The notes below the pieces were generated by a model, which searched no databases, was not told the DNA's origin, and saw only the letters and a list, made by a program, of their open reading frames with translations. DNA of 64,000 nucleotides from assembly GCA_051418075.1 (NCBI GenBank), contig JBPRGG010000048.1, positions 12,961 through 76,960 of the forward strand, given 5' to 3'. Made by a program: the position numbers and the translations under genes. Positions 1 to 8,209 of the stretch are shown here, in pieces. How positions within the stretch are numbered: position 1 is the stretch's first letter; the number at the start of each line of letters is the position of its first letter. The stretch is from JBPRGG01 sp051418075 (lineage in GTDB: Bacteria > Bacteroidota > Bacteroidia > Cytophagales > Cyclobacteriaceae).

Positions 1-602
1 AAATTGCCCGTGAGATTGATGCCAATACCGTCACAGTAAGAGAAGTGCTGCTAAAGATCAGCAGTACCGGTCTGATCAAGAAAAAACCCCGCAAACAATG
101 GGAAGTGATCTCTATTACCGGACAAACGGTAGATCAAATTACTGAATACAGACAATTACTGGAACTGGAAGGACTTAAACATTTACTTAAATTCCATCCT
201 GATCAGGATCATATCAACCAGATCTACCAGCCCCTTTTGAAAAAGCATCAGGAACTGGCCAGAGACAAAAACATTGATCGACTCAGGATTGTGGCACTTG
301 AAAGTGATTTCCACAAAGGCCTGGTGGCACATACAGAAAACAAGTTCATAGAGGACAATTATGAATCATTGTTTTTTGTGATCCGGTATCACCTGGGGCA
401 GCATAATATGACCCAAACCCGTTTCAGGTCTGTTTTAGCTGAGCATCTAGATGTAATTCAGTCGATCCTGGAATTAGATTATAAAAAATCAGTAACTGCC
501 TTAAAAAAGCACTTCAAGGAATCCAAACGTTTTTTCTTTTTAGCCAACGAGCTTTCCCTGGAAAAGCAAAAATCGGATCTGGAAAAATTAAAGGTCCAGT
601 AA
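1..602 (+). CDS. GntR-family transcriptional regulator, FCD subfamily (5' truncated by window edge)
   Basis: The open frame runs in from the left edge (codons start at base 3), so the true start and the first part of the winged helix are outside the window. The first visible residues (IAREIDANTVTVREVLLKIS) are the end of a GntR helix-turn-helix with its recognition helix and wing. The remaining ~170 residues are all-helical and fit the FCD ligand-binding domain, with an H...H pattern (HKGLVAHTE, then RYHLGQHN) that could bind metal and a carboxylate. FCD regulators usually respond to sugar acids or other organic acids. The gene converges on the sugar-acid operon to its right with a 15-bp overlap, so it is the obvious regulator of that operon. 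The target is inferred from position only. Confidence 0.85.
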   Translation, partial: IAREIDANTVTVREVLLKISSTGLIKKKPRKQWEVISITGQTVDQITEYRQLLELEGLKHLLKFHPDQDHINQIYQPLLKKHQELARDKNIDRLRIVALESDFHKGLVAHTENKFIEDNYESLFFVIRYHLGQHNMTQTRFRSVLAEHLDVIQSILELDYKKSVTALKKHFKESKRFFFLANELSLEKQKSDLEKLKVQ

Positions 603-1553
603 CCGGGACGGATTCAGCTTGATCATTTTTTCCAAGGCCGCTTCTGAGATTCCCCCCTTAATCATAAGTTCTATAAAGTTTTTTAATCCATCCGGAGGGG
701 TGGCGTTGCCTGATTGCCCCAGGTCAGTACTGAGAATAAAATGATCCGCTCCTATCTCTTTTATTGCTGCCACCATTTGCTCAATGGAAACATGTTTAGA
801 ACCCTGCAAAAACCCCAATGGAGCATTGGGGCCGGATAAAAAACTTAAATAGGTCAATTCCAGCAAGGCCCCCATCTGTACCATTTCCTTTAACTGGTCT
901 GTACCCATTCCGGGAGCATCGGCCAGGGGATGAGTTATCACGATTTTCTCTATGCTCCGGGTTTTCGCTTCTTTTACCAGTGCTATCACTTCAGCAGGAG
1001 ATAAATGCCCGGTGGCCAGTACCAGGTCCTGTTCTGCAATTATGTCTAATACCTGCAGGGTAGCACTTGTAAGTTTACCATCAGACAAAATAGCTATGCC
1101 TTCCCCCTGGATATTAAATTCGGCCATATGATGGGAAGCATCAAAAGTAGGGAACCAAACTATTTTTCCATAATCTGGCGAAATTCGGCTCATCCAATGG
1201 ACAGCCTGGGGGTTGATACCACCTACAGCCTTATTCAGGGCTATACCACCAAACACCTGTATCTTATCAAACTGGCTATTGACTAATTCAGCCCGGCCAG
1301 CTGTACTACTGACATGGTTTTTAATCACAATGGCCTTCAACCCCTGTCTTTGGGCCAGGGCAGCCAGTTCCAGGTCATTCAAACTGCGGTCAAAGGCATC
1401 CGGCGACGAATGAATATGCATGTCAACGGCCCCATCCAGCAAATGCTGGTATTGATTTTTTCCGGGATATTGCCCCATTACATCGGTGCAATAAAAAAAG
1501 GGTGCTCCGGCCCATAAAATAAAAAACAGGAATTTAACTTTTTTTAGACGCAT
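588..1553 (-). CDS. Exported DUF6282-type amidohydrolase-like protein
   Basis: A 321-aa protein with an N-terminal hydrophobic signal (LKKVKFLFFILWAGAPFFYC), so probably exported or lipid-anchored at the Cys around residue 22. The mature part has amidohydrolase/PHP-like metal ligands in order: HIH in VDMHIHSSPD, a Lys-His in VIKNH, then ATGH, VITHP and STDLG near the end. This matches the DUF6282 family, for which I know no firm activity. It is the last gene of the minus-strand operon and overlaps kdgT by 20 bp. A periplasmic metal-dependent hydrolase here could release the sugar acid used by the operon, or open a lactone. The family call is by recognition; the function is inference. Confidence 0.7.
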   Translation of the reverse strand: MRLKKVKFLFFILWAGAPFFYCTDVMGQYPGKNQYQHLLDGAVDMHIHSSPDAFDRSLNDLELAALAQRQGLKAIVIKNHVSSTAGRAELVNSQFDKIQVFGGIALNKAVGGINPQAVHWMSRISPDYGKIVWFPTFDASHHMAEFNIQGEGIAILSDGKLTSATLQVLDIIAEQDLVLATGHLSPAEVIALVKEAKTRSIEKIVITHPLADAPGMGTDQLKEMVQMGALLELTYLSFLSGPNAPLGFLQGSKHVSIEQMVAAIKEIGADHFILSTDLGQSGNATPPDGLKNFIELMIKGGISEAALEKMIKLNPSRLLDL

Positions 1554-2484
1554 AATTGGGCTTGTTGTTTAGTTTAGCAACGAAATTTGTCAGAATTGGC
1601 GTACAAATGATGGTAGTAATAACCGCAGCAGCTACCTGAGAAGTGGCCAAGTCTACCAGGGGCTGCAGTGCAGGATCGGCTAAAGCAATGGCGGCCGGTG
1701 TAGCTACTGCATTGCCAGCTGTGCTTGAAGCAGCTGCCCCACTGATACCGGTTCCACCCACCAGCCGATCAGCCAGCACATTGAAAAACCCTCCCAAAAA
1801 GGTAGTGAACAGCCCCAGGATAATTCCCGGAATGCCTGCCTCTAAAATGGTGGCCAGATCCAGTCCTGCTCCCAGGCTAAAAGCAAAAAAGGGGATTAAA
1901 ACAAAACCACCCTGCAGCAGGAATTTTTTCATTTCCTCATCCAGGTTACCTAACACCATACCAAACAGTAAAGGTAATATCACCCCCAGGAAGGATAAGA
2001 ATGGAAAGCTGGCCAATCCGGCTGTTCCAAGGGCTACCATAGTCAGGAAAGGTCCGTCATTTAGGGATATAATAGCAATGGCCCCCACATCTGTTTCATC
2101 GCCAAATTCTCCAGCTAAAGCAGCAAACAAACCCCCATTGGTATTGGTCATACCGGCTATGATGGCCACAGCTGATAATCCAAATAAACCTTCAGGCCCA
2201 AAAAACCGGGCTACCAGTATGCCTAACAGAGTGCCTATCAGAAATTTGGCGAAGGTAATGGAAACGCCTTTTTTTAAAGAAGAGGAGGCGCTTTTCAGGT
2301 TGATGCCTGCTCCCATGCAAACCAGGAATGCGCCAATTAAAACAGCTGACCCATTGGCCAGGGCAGTAGTAAGCCCTCCAATGGCCAAAAGCTGAGGCCA
2401 AAAAGTATTGATCAATACGCCTGATAAAAGGGGAATGATCATCATCCCCCCCGGAACTTTCTCTATCGCTGCTTTGATCTTCAT
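1534..2484 (-). CDS. kdgT: 2-keto-3-deoxygluconate permease family transporter (KdgT-like)
   Basis: A 316-aa integral membrane protein with about ten hydrophobic segments. It has the KdgT hallmarks: the start MKIKAAIEKVPGGMMIIPLL, the MGAGINLK loop, the AGMTNTNGGLF stretch, LNDGPF, and the late SSTAGNAVATPAAIALADP motif. KdgT proteins import 2-keto-3-deoxygluconate or related sugar acids by proton symport. The start codon overlaps the stop of the PdxA2 gene (ATGA), so the two are translationally coupled. Next to a four-carbon acid kinase, the likely cargo is a C4 aldonate such as D-threonate or D-erythronate rather than KDG. The family assignment is firm and the cargo is inferred. Confidence 0.9.
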   Translation of the reverse strand: MKIKAAIEKVPGGMMIIPLLSGVLINTFWPQLLAIGGLTTALANGSAVLIGAFLVCMGAGINLKSASSSLKKGVSITFAKFLIGTLLGILVARFFGPEGLFGLSAVAIIAGMTNTNGGLFAALAGEFGDETDVGAIAIISLNDGPFLTMVALGTAGLASFPFLSFLGVILPLLFGMVLGNLDEEMKKFLLQGGFVLIPFFAFSLGAGLDLATILEAGIPGIILGLFTTFLGGFFNVLADRLVGGTGISGAAASSTAGNAVATPAAIALADPALQPLVDLATSQVAAAVITTIICTPILTNFVAKLNNKPNYASKKS

Positions 2485-3554
2485 GACTGGCCCTTAAGCT
2501 TCTGATGGCAGAATTGCACCCCATAGCGCAGCGCCTGAAGCATACTTTCCGGGTTGGCCTGATTTTTTCCACCTTTATCAAAGGCTACTCCATGATCTAC
2601 TGATACCCTGATGATAGGCAATCCCAATGTAATATTGACCCCGGAGAGTCCGGCCCATTCATCTTTGGAATGATCATAATTGAATCCTAATAACTTGGTG
2701 GGAATGTGCCCCTGGTCATGGTACATGCAAACCACCAGATCATATTGCCCCCCTTTCATCTTGGTAAAAATGGTATCGGGAGGAAATGGCCCCTCTACCG
2801 GAATCCCTTGTTGGCCCATGGCTTTCACTGCCGGAATAATTTCTTCAATTTCTTCATGTCCAAACAAACCGTTTTCTCCGGCATGAGGATTTAAACCCGC
2901 CACCGCAATGCGGGGAGATTCCACCGCCATCTGCTGCAGGGCCTGGTACCCTAACTGAATCACATCCTGAACCCTTTGTTGCTTCACCCGGGAAATTGCT
3001 TCCAATAATGAAACATGAGTAGATACGTGCACAACCCGGAACGGACCATCTGCCAACATCATGGTATAGCTGGATGTGTTAGTAAGTTCAGCAAAAATCT
3101 CCGTATGGCCAGCATAGTGGTAGCCAGCCTGGAACAAAGCCTCTTTATGGATAGGCCCGGTAATGGTAGCATCAATTTCACCAGCCAGAGCCAGTTCAAT
3201 CACTTTGGCAACATATTCATAAGAGGCACGCCCGGTCACAGCCTGAATTTGATTAAATTGAAATGAACCGGGATCAATATTTTGCAGATCCAGTACATCC
3301 ACCTGGCCCAATTGATACCGCCCTTCCCCAGGGCTTTTTACCCGGTTAACTTTTAAAGGCAAATGGCAAATATCAAGTATTTGTTCCACGATCCATCCAT
3401 CACAAACCAGTAATGGTTTACATATTTCATATATTCCCGGCTGATTAAGTGCTTTTACTGAAATTTCAGGTCCGATACCTGCCGGGTCTCCTGCACTAAT
3501 ACCCAATATGGGCCTTTTTTCATTTGTCATAGCTGACCTGTTTAATGATTTCAT
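2481..3554 (-). CDS. pdxA2: PdxA2-type 4-phosphate dehydrogenase (D-threonate/D-erythronate 4-phosphate dehydrogenase)
   Basis: A 357-aa member of the PdxA family: GISAGDPAGIGPEI near the N-terminus, then TGPIHKEAL, GHTEIFAELT, the GLNPHAGENG loop and the MYHDQGHIPTKLLGF motif with metal-binding histidines. PdxA oxidises 4-phosphohydroxy-L-threonine in vitamin B6 synthesis. The paralogue PdxA2, found next to a DUF1537 kinase, oxidises D-threonate or D-erythronate 4-phosphate, and the product decarboxylates to DHAP. The 3' end of the kinase gene overlaps this gene by 35 bp, which supports the PdxA2 reading over B6 synthesis. Which C4 acid is used cannot be told from sequence. Confidence 0.88.
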   Translation of the reverse strand: MKSLNRSAMTNEKRPILGISAGDPAGIGPEISVKALNQPGIYEICKPLLVCDGWIVEQILDICHLPLKVNRVKSPGEGRYQLGQVDVLDLQNIDPGSFQFNQIQAVTGRASYEYVAKVIELALAGEIDATITGPIHKEALFQAGYHYAGHTEIFAELTNTSSYTMMLADGPFRVVHVSTHVSLLEAISRVKQQRVQDVIQLGYQALQQMAVESPRIAVAGLNPHAGENGLFGHEEIEEIIPAVKAMGQQGIPVEGPFPPDTIFTKMKGGQYDLVVCMYHDQGHIPTKLLGFNYDHSKDEWAGLSGVNITLGLPIIRVSVDHGVAFDKGGKNQANPESMLQALRYGVQFCHQKLKGQS

Positions 3555-4713
3555 ATAATTGTCCGGTCCAGGGATAGCTGCCTGGCTTTACCGTGAACAG
3601 GTATTGTGTCTGTTTCGGAATTTTAAGGTTGACATTTCCCGAGGTATCCTGCTGGTCAATTTCCAGTCCGGGAACCTGCCAGCTGTTTAAAATGGCTGCT
3701 GCTGTTTCTCCCCCGGTAAGCCAAAACCGTGTTTTTTCAGTAATTCTTTCCCTTAAAAATAAAGACAAACGGGTTAAGTATTGGAGGAATCTATCAGAAA
3801 TTTCCCGGCTGAATACCACAGGATGATCAATCTGAATACTAACCAAATGCCTTTGTTTAAGTTGTTCCAAAACTTGTTGTTGCCAATCCGATTCTTCTTT
3901 TTTCCCCAGTACAAAAGTGGTATCCTGCCAGGATCCCGGGATTGATAAAACCGGAATTTCATGCTGCTTAAACGCCTGTGTTGCTTCCTGATCGGTGACC
4001 GTACTGCCGTTGATAATGATGTGATAATGAAATTGATCCATTACAGTTTTTTGCTCAATTGCCTGATGGGAAGGTTTAAAATACTTTTGTAAAAACAAGT
4101 GGAAAAAATCGGCGGCACCACTGCAGAAATCCTGTGGATCAACCTGATCCAAATATTTTTTCATATCCTTTTCACCTGAAACATCTGCAGTGATCAAAGC
4201 CCGCTGCGGCAATGGTGAAATTTGATCCAGATGCTGATGTGGTAAATTTGATTCGGAAAAAGGTTGCAGGGCTGATACCAAAGAAGTTTGTACCGGGTAC
4301 ATGGGATCTTTGGCAAAAATTGTCTGGTGTAAAGGCTTTCCCCGGATCAAATAATATCCTTTTTCAATCTGCCTCTGCCTGGAAGGGTTGGCGGGCATTA
4401 AGAATATCCTATTAAATCCAAAAACTTGTTGTAAAACATTCAGTTCCGTGATAATATGGCCTCTGAAGACAGAATCAACTTTTTTAAACAACCATACCTC
4501 TTTTTCCCCGGTATTGATGGATAAGGCCAGATGTTTGATCTTTTCCCGGGCCTGCGTCTTATTCAACCCACGGGTATTTGTGTCTATAACCAAAATATCA
4601 GTCCGGCATTCAGGATCATAGGAAAAACCAATGGATGTAGAAAGACCATTCTGCCTCCCAATCCCACCCATTTCAGCTGCTCCTGAAAAATCATCTGCCA
4701 GTACTATCAGCAT
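3520..4713 (-). CDS. Four-carbon acid sugar kinase (DUF1537; DtnK/OtnK family)
   Basis: A 397-aa protein with the two-domain layout of four-carbon acid sugar kinases. The N-terminal domain starts MLIVLADDFSGAAEMGG and carries DTNTRG and KKVDSVFRG (substrate binding). The C-terminal nucleotide-binding domain has LTGGETAAAIL and ends in KPGSYPWTGQLYEI, close to the family's usual PGxFG. The family phosphorylates D-threonate, D-erythronate or 3-oxo C4 acids at O4. The neighbour PdxA2 would then oxidise the product. The slightly altered C-terminal glycine loop (KPGSYPW) may reflect a divergent clade. It sits 17 bp after the NHL gene in the same operon. Confidence 0.85.
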   Translation of the reverse strand: MLIVLADDFSGAAEMGGIGRQNGLSTSIGFSYDPECRTDILVIDTNTRGLNKTQAREKIKHLALSINTGEKEVWLFKKVDSVFRGHIITELNVLQQVFGFNRIFLMPANPSRQRQIEKGYYLIRGKPLHQTIFAKDPMYPVQTSLVSALQPFSESNLPHQHLDQISPLPQRALITADVSGEKDMKKYLDQVDPQDFCSGAADFFHLFLQKYFKPSHQAIEQKTVMDQFHYHIIINGSTVTDQEATQAFKQHEIPVLSIPGSWQDTTFVLGKKEESDWQQQVLEQLKQRHLVSIQIDHPVVFSREISDRFLQYLTRLSLFLRERITEKTRFWLTGGETAAAILNSWQVPGLEIDQQDTSGNVNLKIPKQTQYLFTVKPGSYPWTGQLYEIIKQVSYDK

Positions 4714-4730
4714 GTTTTAATGTTCCGGCT

Positions 4731-5666
4731 TTATTGTTTCAACCTGCTTTGAGTTTCTACAAATTTCTGAAAGCGCCAGGATAATACTTCTGCCACAAAT
4801 AGTTCATTATTGTCAGTGATATCTATCCAATGAGGTAAACTCATCTCACCACTGGCAAAGCCTCTTACTCCAAATTCTCCCAGCTTATTACCTTCCAGAT
4901 CAAATTTATACAATTTACAATCCACTCCATCAATAGTATATAGCTGATTATCCGATATTTTGATGGAATAGGGATAACCGGTATTGGTCCATTGGTCCAG
5001 AAAATTTCCTTCGGTGTCGAATATCTGTATGCGTTTATTTTCACGATCTCCTACATACACTTTATCATTATGTACTGTTATGGTATGTGGAATTTTAAAC
5101 TGGCCAGGCTGGTCTCCGGCTTCTCCCCAGGTTTTCAACAATTCACCTTTGTGATTAAATTTTACCACCCGGCTGTTTTTATATCCATCCGAAACAAAAA
5201 TATCTCCGTTGGGAGCAATGGCCACATCTGTTGGTTCATTAAAGGTACTATAATTCCACTTGCCCATAAACTCCCCCGCAATGCCTTTTCTCCCCAGCAC
5301 CATCAGCACTTCTCCAGCCGGGCTGAACTTAATAATAATGTGATTGCGGATATCCGTGGTCCAGATATTATCTTCATGATCTATTTTCAAGCCATGGGGA
5401 ACGGCAAAAGTTTCATTTCCAGCCCCGATCTCTTTGATGAAATTGCCCTGCTCATCAAATTCGATCAGCTTATGATCACCCCGGTTAAACACAAAAATAT
5501 GCCCTTTTGAATTTACTTCTATGGCTGTTGCTTCCCCAAACAACCACCCCTGCGGAAGCCGGAAAAAATCATCAACAGCCTTATATTGAAGCTCTTTAAC
5601 CTCCTGCCCAAAAAGAAAGTCACTGTTTATAAGGAAAATTAAAAGGATAAAAACTCTAAATCTCAT
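4731..5666 (-). CDS. Exported NHL-repeat / six-bladed beta-propeller protein
   Basis: A 311-aa protein with a signal peptide (MRFRVFILLIFLINSDFLFGQ) and a run of NHL-type repeats. Recognisable units are 'INSKGHIFVFNRGDHKLIEFDEQG', written here by its ends only (residues ~50-75), then IWTTDIRNHIIIKF, IFVSDGYKNSRVVKF, VYVGDRENKRIQIF and LFVAEVLSWRFQKF. It resembles the propeller of peptidyl-amidating lyases and the many exported NHL proteins of environmental Bacteroidota. I see nothing that proves catalysis. It overlaps the upstream serine hydrolase gene by 11 bp and is 17 bp before the kinase gene, so it belongs to the sugar-acid operon. A periplasmic binding or lactonase-like role is possible. 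Confidence 0.8.
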   Translation of the reverse strand: MRFRVFILLIFLINSDFLFGQEVKELQYKAVDDFFRLPQGWLFGEATAIEVNSKGHIFVFNRGDHKLIEFDEQGNFIKEIGAGNETFAVPHGLKIDHEDNIWTTDIRNHIIIKFSPAGEVLMVLGRKGIAGEFMGKWNYSTFNEPTDVAIAPNGDIFVSDGYKNSRVVKFNHKGELLKTWGEAGDQPGQFKIPHTITVHNDKVYVGDRENKRIQIFDTEGNFLDQWTNTGYPYSIKISDNQLYTIDGVDCKLYKFDLEGNKLGEFGVRGFASGEMSLPHWIDITDNNELFVAEVLSWRFQKFVETQSRLKQ

Positions 5667-6864
5667 AATCCTGAGGTTCTTTTAATGATTCAGCAAATAA
5701 TTTAAAGAATTGATTATATACACCATATTTATTTTCGGGGTTTCCATCTATACCGGTTCTTACCAGTACAAGGTCCCAGGACGGAATGATGTATAGCATA
5801 TTGTTATTAAACCCACTGGCAAAATAGGTATCCACAGGTGTATCCGGCATCAGGTAAGTACCATCAGGTTTGATGCCATTGATCCACCAGTTATAGCCAT
5901 AGCAGCCCCTTGCGTCTATGTGCTGCCTGGGACTTTCCAACAACGCCAATGATGTATCCACCTGATTTTGAGTAGCTTGCTTTACCCATTCCGCAGGAAT
6001 CACCTGCTTATCCTGCCACTTCCCCTGTCTTAAAAACAGGTAGCCTAACCGGGTTAGTTGCCGGGCCGATATATTCAGTTGTTTATGACAGCATCCGGAG
6101 CCACCACATAAGGTGTCACCCCTGGCATCTGGCCATTTTTGCCAGAACCATCCCTCCGGATCAATCCCAATTGGATCAGCCAGGTGCGTTTTAAAAAACT
6201 GGTCCAGAGGCTGACCAGCGATCCTGGTCAGAGCATGAGCTAAAACATTCATAGATTCATCCCAATAGCAAAACTGGCTGCCAGGCTCAAACAAAGGCTC
6301 AGCTGGTATCCAGGGTTGTATGGAGGCATCTCCAAAACCGTATTGCTCCAGATGTTTTGGATTATTGGCCCCCTCCGCATCATAACCTGAGGTCAGGGTA
6401 AGAAAATGTCGGTATTGTACCGCATCATATTGCCCTTCCAAATAGGGTAACTGATGCTTTACCGGTTCATTTATTCGAACTTTTTGCTGACCTGCCAGCA
6501 AGCCAAACAAGCTACTTGTAACAGTTTTTGTCACCGACCAAACTCCATGCACTTTATCTACACTGTCTCCTTCATATAAAAGATATCCATCTTTGATGAT
6601 CATTAGTTCTTCTATACCATCCTCAAGGGAGGCTTTTTTAAGATAATTCAAAGCATGCTGAAATTTAGTCTGGTCCAGGCCAGCCTGCTCAGGTGACTGA
6701 ACATCCCATTCAGCATGGGGATAAACTGAATTTATATTATTCTGGCTATCAGATATTTGGCGGTCTGACTTGCATCCGGATCCGATTAAAAATACCAGAA
6801 TGAGTTCCAGTAAAATAAATGGCAGAAAATTGATTAAATCAAGTCTTACCAACTTCTCCTTCAT
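5656..6864 (-). CDS. Serine hydrolase lipoprotein, beta-lactamase class C / esterase family
   Basis: A 402-aa protein with a long N-terminal signal and a lipobox ending at Cys31 (VFLIGSGC), so probably a lipoprotein. The catalytic SxxK motif is S110-V-T-K113 (GVWSVTKTVTSS). A YxN-like element follows (CYWDESMNVLA), and a late CYGYNWWINGI / YFASGFNNNMLYI stretch fits the family's third motif. The class C fold covers esterases, peptidases and lactonases as well as beta-lactamases. In this operon, an esterase or lactonase that frees a sugar acid is the most sensible reading. It is the first gene of the six-gene minus operon, facing the divergent control region. Confidence 0.82.
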   Translation of the reverse strand: MKEKLVRLDLINFLPFILLELILVFLIGSGCKSDRQISDSQNNINSVYPHAEWDVQSPEQAGLDQTKFQHALNYLKKASLEDGIEELMIIKDGYLLYEGDSVDKVHGVWSVTKTVTSSLFGLLAGQQKVRINEPVKHQLPYLEGQYDAVQYRHFLTLTSGYDAEGANNPKHLEQYGFGDASIQPWIPAEPLFEPGSQFCYWDESMNVLAHALTRIAGQPLDQFFKTHLADPIGIDPEGWFWQKWPDARGDTLCGGSGCCHKQLNISARQLTRLGYLFLRQGKWQDKQVIPAEWVKQATQNQVDTSLALLESPRQHIDARGCYGYNWWINGIKPDGTYLMPDTPVDTYFASGFNNNMLYIIPSWDLVLVRTGIDGNPENKYGVYNQFFKLFAESLKEPQDYEI

Positions 6865-7037
6865 TTACCTATTATTAATAATTTAAATATTCAATTTTTT
6901 TTAATAATTTACAATGGTAAACAAATTTACAAAGAAAACATCGTATTAATAATAAAATAAATTGTGGTTTTTTATTAATAATAAGTAGATTTGGTCCGTT
7001 CCACCAGGGTTGTTTTTAATATTTGATCAGATAAAGT
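6865..7037. promoter_or_regulatory. Divergent control region with three TTATTAATAA-like repeats
   Basis: This 173-bp AT-rich region separates the sugar-acid operon (minus) from the alcohol dehydrogenase operon (plus). It contains three related sites built on TTATTAATAA: 6871-6882 (perfect palindrome ATTATTAATAAT), 6943-6956 and 6972-6984. Between them lie TTAC-AATG-GTAA (6909-6920) and GTAAA-CAAA-TTTAC (6917-6930), overlapping short inverted repeats of the size bound by GntR proteins. The partial GntR/FCD gene at the left edge is the candidate binder. Confidence 0.5.
6962..6993 (+). promoter_or_regulatory. Predicted Bacteroidota promoter for the alcohol dehydrogenase operon
   Basis: A -33 TTG at 6962-6964 is followed after 21 bp by TAGATTTG at 6986-6993, which matches the Bacteroidota -7 consensus TAnnTTTG exactly. 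It points toward the dehydrogenase gene 44 bp further on. The third TTATTAATAA repeat lies between the two boxes, so a protein bound there would block or tune this promoter. Confidence 0.5.
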
Positions 7038-8195
7038 ATGGAAAAAGTTTTCAGTTTTAAAATGAGCGACAAGCTAATCATGGAAAACGGGGCAGTGTCA
7101 TTATTACCCACCCTGATAAGGGAAACTAAGGCCCGGAAACCATTTATTGTGACTGATCCGGGATTGGTCAAAGCCGGCTTGCTACAAAAAGTCCAGCACC
7201 TTTTGGCAAAACATGATATTGATTTTATATCATTCAGCCAGGTAGAAGCTGATCCCCGTATTGAAATTGTTTATGAAGCCCTTGAACTGGCCCGTGAGTC
7301 TTCCTGTGACCTGGTGATAGGGTTGGGTGGGGGAAGCTCCCTGGATATAGCCAAGATTGTGGCCATTATGGTGCATAATCATGATCCTTTGGATCAATAT
7401 ATTGGTATAGGAAATATACCTGGTCCTGGAATACCCACCATTATGATACCTACTACCGCCGGTACAGGCAGTGAAGTCACACCTATCGTAGTATTGTCTG
7501 ATAAAAAGGAGCAGCTAAAAAAAGGAGTTGTAAGTGATTATCTTTACCCCACTGTGGCCCTGATTGACCCCAGTCTGGCCCTGACCCTGCCTCCCTACGT
7601 AACAGCCTACACTGGTATTGATGCCCTGACCCATGCTGTTGAAGCATATACCAATAAATTTGCTCATCCATTTGTTGATACTTTTGCTTTAAAAGCCATA
7701 GAGCTGATTGCAGCCAACCTGATAACGGCTGTAAATGATGGTCAGAACTTAAACGCCCGCTATAATATGGCATTGGCCAGTTTGTATGGGGGTTTGTGCC
7801 TGGGCTCAGTGAACACAGCAGCTGTACATGCCCTGGCCTATCCGCTTGGTGGTATGTTTGATGTACCACACGGCGTGGCTAATTCTCTTTTATTGCCCTA
7901 TGTGATTGAATTCAACAGCAGTCATTGTGCTGAAAGGTATGGCAAAATTGCTGAAGCCATGGGAGTAGATACAACAGGAATGGATAAGGAATACTCCGCC
8001 AAAGCCTGTATAGGAGCTGTGCAGGATCTTTGCCAGCAGGCCGGCATTATTCAAAAGATCAGTCAGCTGGAAGTACCGGAAAATACTATTGATAAAATGG
8101 CGACTGCTGCTATGAAAGTCACCAGGTTGCTGAATAATAACCCGAAGCCGGTAAGCCTGGATGATGCCAGAAAAATTTATCAAAATGCATTTTAA
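7038..8195 (+). CDS. Iron-containing alcohol dehydrogenase
   Basis: A 385-aa, full-length group III alcohol dehydrogenase. The NAD(P)-binding glycine run is GLGGGSSLDIAK (residues ~95-106), followed by PTTAGTGSEVTP. The metal ligands are visible as Asp195 and His199 (TGIDALTHAVEAY), His264 (AAVHALAYPLGG) and His278 (DVPHGVANS). Family members reduce or oxidise short alcohols and aldehydes such as lactaldehyde/propanediol, glycolaldehyde or 4-hydroxybutyrate. It leads a four-gene operon, with 14 bp to the aldehyde dehydrogenase gene. An alcohol-to-aldehyde-to-acid relay with that neighbour is the natural reading; the substrate is not readable from sequence. Confidence 0.9.
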   Translation: MEKVFSFKMSDKLIMENGAVSLLPTLIRETKARKPFIVTDPGLVKAGLLQKVQHLLAKHDIDFISFSQVEADPRIEIVYEALELARESSCDLVIGLGGGSSLDIAKIVAIMVHNHDPLDQYIGIGNIPGPGIPTIMIPTTAGTGSEVTPIVVLSDKKEQLKKGVVSDYLYPTVALIDPSLALTLPPYVTAYTGIDALTHAVEAYTNKFAHPFVDTFALKAIELIAANLITAVNDGQNLNARYNMALASLYGGLCLGSVNTAAVHALAYPLGGMFDVPHGVANSLLLPYVIEFNSSHCAERYGKIAEAMGVDTTGMDKEYSAKACIGAVQDLCQQAGIIQKISQLEVPENTIDKMATAAMKVTRLLNNNPKPVSLDDARKIYQNAF

Positions 8196-8209
8196 AACAA
8201 GTAGTAGAA

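Noticed and set aside
818..1517. Plus-strand open frames opposite the DUF6282 gene
   Set aside because: They are shadows of the minus-strand gene: no domain, low-complexity reading, and no signals of their own.
1643..2395. 250-aa plus-strand frame opposite kdgT
   Set aside because: Antisense reading of a Gly/Ala-rich membrane protein gives a long Pro/Ser/Ala frame by composition alone; the minus-strand gene is certain.
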